In this document: positions 34,925-40,412 of the stretch, piece after piece | How positions within the stretch are numbered: position 1 is the first letter of the stretch | Layout of the letters: every line of letters starts with the position of its first letter | DNA from: Pseudomonadota bacterium | GTDB taxonomy: Bacteria; Pseudomonadota; Alphaproteobacteria; Acetobacterales; Acetobacteraceae | Length of the DNA: 40,412 nt | Reading direction: 5' to 3' | Assembly: GCA_021807785.1 (NCBI GenBank) | Contig: JAKBCO010000002.1 | Location: 1 to 40,412 of the forward strand | Notes under the pieces: generated by a model | Databases searched by the model: none | The model's input: only the letters and a program-made list of their open reading frames with translations | What the model was told of the DNA's origin: nothing | Translations under genes and position numbers: made by a program

Positions 34925-34939
34925 CCGTGCGACGCACGG
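34925..34939. promoter_or_regulatory. Perfect 15-base palindrome upstream of the HpcH/HpaI aldolase
   Basis: CCGTGCG-A-CGCACGG is a perfect inverted repeat in the 137-base gap between radA and the aldolase, 25 bases before the aldolase ATG. Its size and symmetry suit a dimeric repressor such as GntR or LacI, but no regulator is adjacent. High GC makes such palindromes more likely by chance, so this is a candidate only. Confidence 0.4.
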
Positions 34940-34964
34940 CCAAAGCAAACCGGAGGGTCCCCCG

Positions 34965-35750
34965 ATGTCCGCGGTTCACAACCAGGCCCGTGCCGCGCTG
35001 CAGGCCGGGCGGCTCTCGCTCGGCTTCACCGTGCGCATGGTGCGCAGCGTGGAGATCGCGCCGGCCACCGCCGCCGCCGGCTATGACTGGCTGTTCCTCG
35101 ATTGCGAGCACGGCACGCTCGGCCTCGATGCCGCGGCACAGATCGCGGTGGCCGGCCTCGCCGCCGGCATCGCCCCGATCGTGCGGGTGCCGAACGGCGA
35201 ATACGCGATGGCGACGCGGATGCTGGACGCCGGCGCGCTCGGCATCGTGATGCCGCATGTCGATACCGCCGAGGAAGCGCGGGAGGTGGTGGAGAAGCTG
35301 AAATACCCCCCGCTCGGGCATCGCTCCATGGGCGGGATCGGTCCGCACTACGGTCTGCGCGGCGCCTCGGTCGGAGATGCCGCGATGGCGCTCAACGCCG
35401 CCTGCCTGACGGTGGTGATGCTCGAGACGCCGCGCGCGATCGAGAACGCAGCGGCGATCGCGGCGGTGCCGGGGATCGACGTGCTGCTGATCGGCTCCAA
35501 CGACCTCTGCGCCGAGATGGGCATCCCGGGGCAGTTCACCCACCCGCGGCTGGAAGACGCCTATCGCCGCACCGTGGCCGCCTGCCTCGCGGCCGGGAAA
35601 TACCCAGGGATGGGCGGGATCTATGCCGAGCCAATCATGGCGACCTATGTCGGCCTCGGCGCGCGCTTCATCCTGGCCGGGCAGGACAGCGCCTTCATGC
35701 TGGCCGGCGCGACTGCCCGGGCCGGGGCCCTGCGGGCGATGCCGGTCTGA
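34965..35750 (+). CDS. HpcH/HpaI-family aldolase
   Basis: I start at ATG 34965 (MSAVHNQARAAL), with GGAGGG 7 bases upstream, giving 261 residues. Class II pyruvate aldolase features are WLFLDCEHGTLGLDAAAQ (catalytic His region), IVRVPNGEY, GIVMPHVDTAEEA, metal-site Glu and Asp in VVMLETPRAIEN and LIGSNDLCAEMG, and GARFILAGQDSAFM at the end. It cleaves or forms 4-hydroxy-2-oxoacids; the substrate is not determinable. It ends 3 bases before the Pho box of pstB, so it is probably a separate unit. Confidence 0.9.
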   Translation: MSAVHNQARAALQAGRLSLGFTVRMVRSVEIAPATAAAGYDWLFLDCEHGTLGLDAAAQIAVAGLAAGIAPIVRVPNGEYAMATRMLDAGALGIVMPHVDTAEEAREVVEKLKYPPLGHRSMGGIGPHYGLRGASVGDAAMALNAACLTVVMLETPRAIENAAAIAAVPGIDVLLIGSNDLCAEMGIPGQFTHPRLEDAYRRTVAACLAAGKYPGMGGIYAEPIMATYVGLGARFILAGQDSAFMLAGATARAGALRAMPV

Positions 35751-35753
35751 TCT

Positions 35754-35782
35754 CTGTCATCGAAGTGTCATGGAACTGCAAC
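35754..35782 (+). promoter_or_regulatory. Pho box (PhoB operator) upstream of pstB-phoU-phoB
   Basis: Three direct repeats are spaced 11 bases apart: CTGTCAT (35754), GTGTCAT (35765) and CTGCAAC (35776). The first two with their 4-base spacer fit the PhoB consensus (CTGTCAT-N4-CTGTCA) almost perfectly; the third is degenerate. The site lies between the aldolase stop and pstB, where a PhoB-dependent promoter would act. It implies that phosphate starvation induces this operon, including phoB itself. Confidence 0.85.
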
Positions 35783-35792
35783 ACGGAAGTCG

Positions 35793-35816
35793 CGGCCGGC
35801 GCCTAGAAGCCGGCCG
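35793..35816 (+). other. Hairpin in the pstB leader
   Basis: CGGCCGGC and GCCGGCCG form a perfect 8-base stem around the loop GCCTAGAA, between the Pho box and pstB. It touches the upstream candidate ATG at 35817 and leaves no room for a ribosome site there, which supports the later start at 35844. A leader-stability or attenuation role is possible but unproven. Confidence 0.4.
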
Positions 35817-35843
35817 ATGGAAGACGAGCCTCGAGGTGCGGCG

Positions 35844-36653
35844 ATGACGGTGGCAAGCGGGGCCGCGCCTCCGGATGCGGTGGCGTCCGTGGCGCCGCCG
35901 CCGCCGCGCATCGCCATCCGCGGGCTCGATTTCTTCTACGGCGCCACCCAGGCGCTGCGCGGCATCACCCTCGACCTGCCCGACCGGCAGGTCACGGGCA
36001 TGATCGGCCCCTCCGGCTGCGGGAAATCCACCCTGCTGCGGGTGCTGAACCGGATGTACGACCTCTATCCGGGCCAGCGCGCCACCGGCGAGGTGCTGCT
36101 GGACGGGCAGAACATCATCGGCCCCGAGATCGATGCCATCGCGCTGCGCGCGCGCATCGGCATGGTCTTCCAGAAGCCGACGCCGTTTCCGATGTCGATC
36201 CACGAGAACATCGCCTTCGGCGTGCGGCTGCACGAGAAACTCTCGAAATCCGCGATGGACGAGCGGGTGGAGCAGGCGCTGACCCGAGCGGCGTTGTGGG
36301 GGGAAGTGAAGGATCGGCTCGGCGCCTCGGCGCTGGGCCTGTCGGGCGGGCAGCAGCAGCGGCTGGTGATCGCGCGCACCATCGCCATCCACCCCGAGGT
36401 GATCCTGTTCGACGAGCCGACCAGCGCGCTCGATCCCATCAGCACGGTGAAGATCGAGGAGCTGATCGAGGAGCTCAAAAGCGAGTTCACCATCGCCCTG
36501 GTGACCCACAACATGCAGCAGGCGGCGCGCATCGCCGACCAGGTGGCGTTCTTCTACCTGGGCGAGCTGGTGGAAGCCGCCCCGGCTGCCCAGATGTTCA
36601 CCGCCCCGCGCGAGAAGCGCACCCAGGACTACATCACCGGCCGATTTGGCTGA
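35844..36653 (+). CDS. pstB: Phosphate ABC transporter ATP-binding protein
   Basis: The protein has 269 residues from ATG 35844, chosen because GAGGTG lies 5 bases upstream; the track ATG at 35817 directly follows a hairpin. Residues ~25-265 are the PstB ATPase: Walker [11 protein letters not shown]-loop [12 protein letters not shown], signature LSGGQQQR, Walker [27 protein letters not shown], and the end DYITGRFG. It energises PstSCA phosphate uptake and takes part in PhoR/PhoU signalling. pstSCA and phoR are absent from the window, so this is a detached pstB-phoU-phoB operon under its own Pho box. Confidence 0.95.
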   Translation: MTVASGAAPPDAVASVAPPPPRIAIRGLDFFYGATQALRGITLDLPDRQVTGMIGPSGCGKSTLLRVLNRMYDLYPGQRATGEVLLDGQNIIGPEIDAIALRARIGMVFQKPTPFPMSIHENIAFGVRLHEKLSKSAMDERVEQALTRAALWGEVKDRLGASALGLSGGQQQRLVIARTIAIHPEVILFDEPTSALDPISTVKIEELIEELKSEFTIALVTHNMQQAARIADQVAFFYLGELVEAAPAAQMFTAPREKRTQDYITGRFG

Positions 36654-36663
36654 GGGAGCCGCC

Positions 36664-37389
36664 ATGGCATCCGAATCCCCCCACGCGCTGCGCAGCTTCG
36701 ACCAGGAGCTCGACCGGCTGCGCGACCTGCTGGCCGAGATGGGCGGCGCGGTGGAGGCCGAGGTGGCCGGCGCGGCGCAGGCGATCCTGGAGCACGATAC
36801 GGCTGCCGCGGCCCGGGTGGTGGAGCAGGACAAGCAGGTCGATGCGCTGGAGCGCGAGATCGAGCAGTTCGTCATCCGCACCCTCGCGCTGCGCCAGCCG
36901 GTGGCGGGCGATCTGCGCCGGGTGGTCGGCGCGCTCAAGATCACCGGCGATCTCGAACGCATCGGCGACTACGCCGCCAACGTCGCCAAGCGCGCGGTGG
37001 TGCTGGCGCAGCTGCCGCAGGTGTTCTCGCTGGCCGGGATCGGGCACATGGCCCGGCTGGTGCAGGAGAATCTGAAAACGGTGATCGATGCGGTGGGCGA
37101 ATCCGACACCGAAAAGGCGGTGCGGGTCTGGCGCTCCGACCTCGCGATCGACGACATCTATAACGGACTCTTCCGCGAGCTCATCACCTACATGATGGAA
37201 GACCCGCGCAACATCACCCCCTGCACGCATCTGCTGTTCATCGCCAAGAACCTGGAACGGATCGGCGATCACGCGACCAATGTCGCCGAGACGCTCTATT
37301 ACGCCGTCACCGGCGAGACGCTGACCGACGCCCGCCCCAAGGGCGACACCTCGGCCTATGCCGTGGTGCGCCCGCGCGAACAGGACTGA
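36664..37389 (+). CDS. phoU: Phosphate signalling protein PhoU
   Basis: This 241-residue all-helical protein starts at ATG 36664, with GAGGGAG just upstream. It consists of two PhoU repeats, each with the metal-binding E/D-x-x-x-D signature: DLERIGDYAANVAKRA and NLERIGDHATNVAETLYY. PhoU links the Pst transporter to the sensor PhoR and restrains phosphate uptake when phosphate is sufficient. It is 10 bases after pstB and 4 bases before phoB, so it is co-transcribed with both. Confidence 0.95.
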   Translation: MASESPHALRSFDQELDRLRDLLAEMGGAVEAEVAGAAQAILEHDTAAAARVVEQDKQVDALEREIEQFVIRTLALRQPVAGDLRRVVGALKITGDLERIGDYAANVAKRAVVLAQLPQVFSLAGIGHMARLVQENLKTVIDAVGESDTEKAVRVWRSDLAIDDIYNGLFRELITYMMEDPRNITPCTHLLFIAKNLERIGDHATNVAETLYYAVTGETLTDARPKGDTSAYAVVRPREQD

Positions 37390-37393
37390 GACC

Positions 37394-38104
<711 letters not shown>

Positions 38105-38159
38105 CCGCGCGCGGCGCGGCTGCTACACCGCCGGCCCCGCTCCGCAAGGATTGCCGCTC

Positions 38160-38882
38160 ATGCGCCCCTCCGGTCGCGCCGCCGACGTGCTGCGCCCTGT
38201 CTCCCTCACCCCCGGCTTCGCCCGCCACGCCGAAGGCTCTTGCCTGATCCGCATGGGCCAGACCGAGGTTCTCTGCGCGGCCAGCGTCGAAGGCCGGGTG
38301 CCCGGCTTCCTGCGCGGCTCCGGCCTGGGCTGGGTCACCGCCGAATACGGCATGTTGCCGCGCGCCACCCACACCCGCGGCGACCGCGAGGCCGCGCGCG
38401 GCAAGCAATCCGGCCGCACCCAGGAAATCCAGCGCCTGATCGGGCGGTCGTTGCGTGCGGTGATCGACCGCAAGGCGCTGGGGGAGATGACCATCACGCT
38501 GGATTGCGACGTGCTGAACGCCGATGGCGGCACCCGCTGCGCTGCTATCACCGGGGCCTGGGTGGCGCTGGCGCTGGCGCTGCGGCATCTGCGCCGGATG
38601 AACGTCCTGGCCAAGGACCCGCTGTTGGGCCAGGTGGCCGCGGTCTCGTGCGGCATCGTCGGCGGGGAGGCGGTCTGCGACCTGGATTATGCCGAGGATT
38701 CCGGGGCCGAGGCGGATGCCAATTTCGTGCTGACCGATGCCGGCGGCATCGTCGAGATCCAGGGCACCGCCGAGCAGGCGCCGTTCTCCGAGGCGCAGTT
38801 CCTGGCGCTGCTGGGGCTGGCGCGCGCGGGCACGACGGCTCTCTTCGCGGCCCAGCGCGCGGTGCTGGACCCGGCCGCGTGA
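38160..38882 (+). CDS. rph: Ribonuclease PH
   Basis: I start at ATG 38160 ([20 protein letters not shown]), with AAGGA 9 bases upstream, giving 240 residues. RNase PH trims the 3' end of tRNA precursors using phosphate. Family motifs are [72 protein letters not shown] and [10 protein letters not shown]. The stop overlaps the rdgB start (GTGA). The rph-rdgB pairing is widely conserved. Confidence 0.96.
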   Translation: MRPSGRAADVLRPVSLTPGFARHAEGSCLIRMGQTEVLCAASVEGRVPGFLRGSGLGWVTAEYGMLPRATHTRGDREAARGKQSGRTQEIQRLIGRSLRAVIDRKALGEMTITLDCDVLNADGGTRCAAITGAWVALALALRHLRRMNVLAKDPLLGQVAAVSCGIVGGEAVCDLDYAEDSGAEADANFVLTDAGGIVEIQGTAEQAPFSEAQFLALLGLARAGTTALFAAQRAVLDPAA

Positions 38883-39478
38883 TCCGCCTGCAACGCGGCG
38901 CGCGGCTGGTGCTGGCCAGCCACAACCCGGGCAAGCTGATCGAGATCGCCGCCCTGCTGGCCCCGTTCGGGATCGCGCCGGTGTCCGCCGCCGCGCTGGG
39001 ACTCGCGGAGCCCGAGGAAACCGGCGCCGATTTCGCGGCCAATGCGCGGATCAAGGCGCGGGCGGCGGCGCGCGCGGCGGGCACGGTGGCGCTCGCCGAT
39101 GATTCCGGGTTCGCGGTGGCGGCGCTGGGCGGCGCGCCCGGGGTGGTCTCGGCGCGCTGGGCGGGGCCTGGTAAGGATTTCGGCGCGGCGATGGCGCGCG
39201 TCGCGCGCGAGGTCGGCGATCATCCCGACCGTCGCGCCTGGTTCACCGCCGCCCTTTGCCTCGCCTGGCCCGATGGCGGGACGGCGTGCTTCCAGGGCCG
39301 GGTGGACGGGACCCTGGCCTGGCCGCCGCGCGGGACGCACGGGTTCGGCTATGACCCGATCTTCCTGCCCGATGGCCATGCCGAGACCTTCGGCGAAATG
39401 ACCCCGGCGGTGAAGGAGGCGATCAGCCACCGCGCCCGGGCATTCGCGGCCCTTCGCGCGGCCTGCCTGCCGGCCTGA
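38879..39478 (+). CDS. rdgB: XTP/dITP pyrophosphatase (RdgB/HAM1)
   Basis: This 199-residue protein starts at GTG 38879, overlapping the rph stop by 4 bases; the track ORF is an extension in another frame over rph. Motifs are [14 protein letters not shown] at the start, [55 protein letters not shown] and SHRARAF. It hydrolyses non-canonical nucleoside triphosphates (ITP, dITP, XTP) to protect DNA and RNA. It ends 15 bases from the convergent threonine aldolase. Confidence 0.95.
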   Translation: MIRLQRGARLVLASHNPGKLIEIAALLAPFGIAPVSAAALGLAEPEETGADFAANARIKARAAARAAGTVALADDSGFAVAALGGAPGVVSARWAGPGKDFGAAMARVAREVGDHPDRRAWFTAALCLAWPDGGTACFQGRVDGTLAWPPRGTHGFGYDPIFLPDGHAETFGEMTPAVKEAISHRARAFAALRAACLPA

Positions 39479-39493
39479 CCGCAGGCGCCGCCG

Positions 39494-40412
39494 TTACCCC
39501 ACCGCCCGGCGGATCGCCGCGATCGCCAGCGCCACCCCGTCCGCATCCACATCCAGATGCGTGCAGGCGCGGGCGCGATACCGCCCCATGGTGGAGATCT
39601 GCACGCCCTCGGCGCGGATGCGGGTGGCGAGCTCGGCGGCGCTGACGCCGGCGGCGGAGGTATCGAAGAAGACCAGATTGGTCTCGGGTGTTTCCACCGC
39701 GAGCCCCGGGATCTGCGCCAGCCCGCGGGCGAGGGCGGCGGCGTTGGCGTGATCCTCGGCCAGCCGATCGACATGATGGTCCAGCGCATAAAGGCAGGCG
39801 GCGGCGCAGATGCCGCCCTGGCGCAGCGCGCCGCCCATGCGCTGCTTCCAGAGCCAGGCCTGGTCGATGAACGCCGCGCTGCCGCAGAGCACCGCGCCCA
39901 GCGGCGCGCCGAGCCCCTTGGTGAAATCCAGCCAGACCGAATCGCAGCCGGCCGCCATCTCCACCGCCGGCACGCCGGATGCGACCACCGCGTTCATCAG
40001 CCGTGCCCCGTCCATATGCACCGCCATGCCCGCCTCGTGGGCGACGTCGCACACCGCGCGCAGCGTCTCGAGCGGCCAGACCGAGCCGCCGCCGAGATTG
40101 GCGGTCTGCTCGATCTCCACCAGCGTCTGCGGCGGGGCGTGGCGGCGGCGCTCGCGCAGCGCCGCGCGCAGGGTGGCGGCGTCGAACTGCCCCAGCGCGC
40201 CTTGCAGCCCCAGCACCGAGACGCCGGCGAGCGCCGCCGGCGCGCCGCCCTCCGCGGCCTGGATATGCGCGGTATGATGCGCGATCACCTCGTCGCCGCG
40301 GCGGCAATGCACCAGGATGGCGATCTCGTTGCACATGGTGCCGGAGGGCAGGAACAGCGCCGCCTCCTTGCCCAGGAGGGCGGCCATGCGGTCGTTCAGG
40401 GCGTGGATGGTG
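39494..40412 (-). CDS. ltaE: Low-specificity L-threonine aldolase (5' end beyond window)
   Basis: The frame remains open through the right edge: TIHALNDRM precedes the track's internal Met at 40387, so the start lies outside. The visible 305 residues are a PLP fold-type I enzyme of the threonine aldolase family: LFLPSGTMCNEIA, AHIQAAEGG, VEIEQTANLGGGSVWPLE, VHMDGARLMNA, catalytic Lys in DFTKGLGAPLGAVL, and WKQRMGGALRQGG. It cleaves threonine or allo-threonine to glycine and acetaldehyde. It is convergent with rdgB. Confidence 0.9.
   Translation of the reverse strand, partial: TIHALNDRMAALLGKEAALFLPSGTMCNEIAILVHCRRGDEVIAHHTAHIQAAEGGAPAALAGVSVLGLQGALGQFDAATLRAALRERRRHAPPQTLVEIEQTANLGGGSVWPLETLRAVCDVAHEAGMAVHMDGARLMNAVVASGVPAVEMAAGCDSVWLDFTKGLGAPLGAVLCGSAAFIDQAWLWKQRMGGALRQGGICAAACLYALDHHVDRLAEDHANAAALARGLAQIPGLAVETPETNLVFFDTSAAGVSAAELATRIRAEGVQISTMGRYRARACTHLDVDADGVALAIAAIRRAVG

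Noticed and set aside
33490-35250. 586-residue plus-strand ORF opposite radA
   Set aside because: Antisense of radA running into the aldolase in another frame.

Overview
The window is very GC-rich DNA with almost continuous coding on both strands, ATGA/GTGA gene overlaps and frequent GTG/TTG starts. The core gene order (radA-cvpA-purF-SDR, pstB-phoU-phoB, rph-rdgB, an lpxB fragment), a Pho box and the style of the TPR/glycan genes suggest an alphaproteobacterium of the Acetobacteraceae/Rhodospirillales type. That placement is inferred from gene families; no rRNA or other direct taxonomic marker is present. No tRNA, rRNA or CRISPR array was seen.

Region 1 (1-13.75 kb) is an accessory cluster that looks devoted to decorating a surface glycan or a similar exported product. 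After the first codons of lpxB (minus strand) come a WcbI-TPR fusion, a TPR protein and a methyltransferase-TPR fusion (plus). Then come a TylF-type methyltransferase and a phytanoyl-CoA-dioxygenase-like oxygenase (minus), an FkbH-like HAD/GNAT protein with its own acyl carrier protein (plus), and a two-module orphan (minus). Two poorly described modules recur in different combinations. One is a C-terminal Cys/His module that opens with an FESLGDNCE motif (three copies). The other is a probable beta-rich module with a W-S-x-E-D/A-G signature (three copies). No glycosyltransferase, flippase or polymerase is in the window. This is the best candidate for an undescribed system.

Region 2 (13.8-18.3 kb) begins with a large kinase-fold protein that has lost the catalytic residues I can place (a pseudokinase), coupled to a small membrane protein. 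A decayed patch follows. It holds a frameshifted, internally deleted IS5-family transposase, a GNAT acetyltransferase missing its middle, an apparently intact DsbA/2-hydroxychromene-2-carboxylate-isomerase-like gene, and a second IS5 C-terminal scrap.

Region 3 (18.3-30.7 kb) is metabolic. On the minus strand lie hydroxypyruvate isomerase, tartronate-semialdehyde reductase and an XRE regulator (glyoxylate/glycerate route). On the plus strand is an eight-gene run: an AI-2E-family membrane protein, a complete DppBCDF-type ABC transporter core without a binding protein, a ThDP-dependent enzyme, a concentrative nucleoside transporter and an acyl-CoA synthetase.

Region 4 (30.7-40.4 kb) is mostly core. 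radA-cvpA-purF-SDR form a translationally coupled minus-strand operon. Divergent from it are an HpcH/HpaI aldolase and then, after a clear three-repeat Pho box, pstB-phoU-phoB. rph-rdgB overlap each other, and a threonine aldolase runs off the right edge. pstSCA and phoR are not here, so the phosphate regulon is split in this genome.
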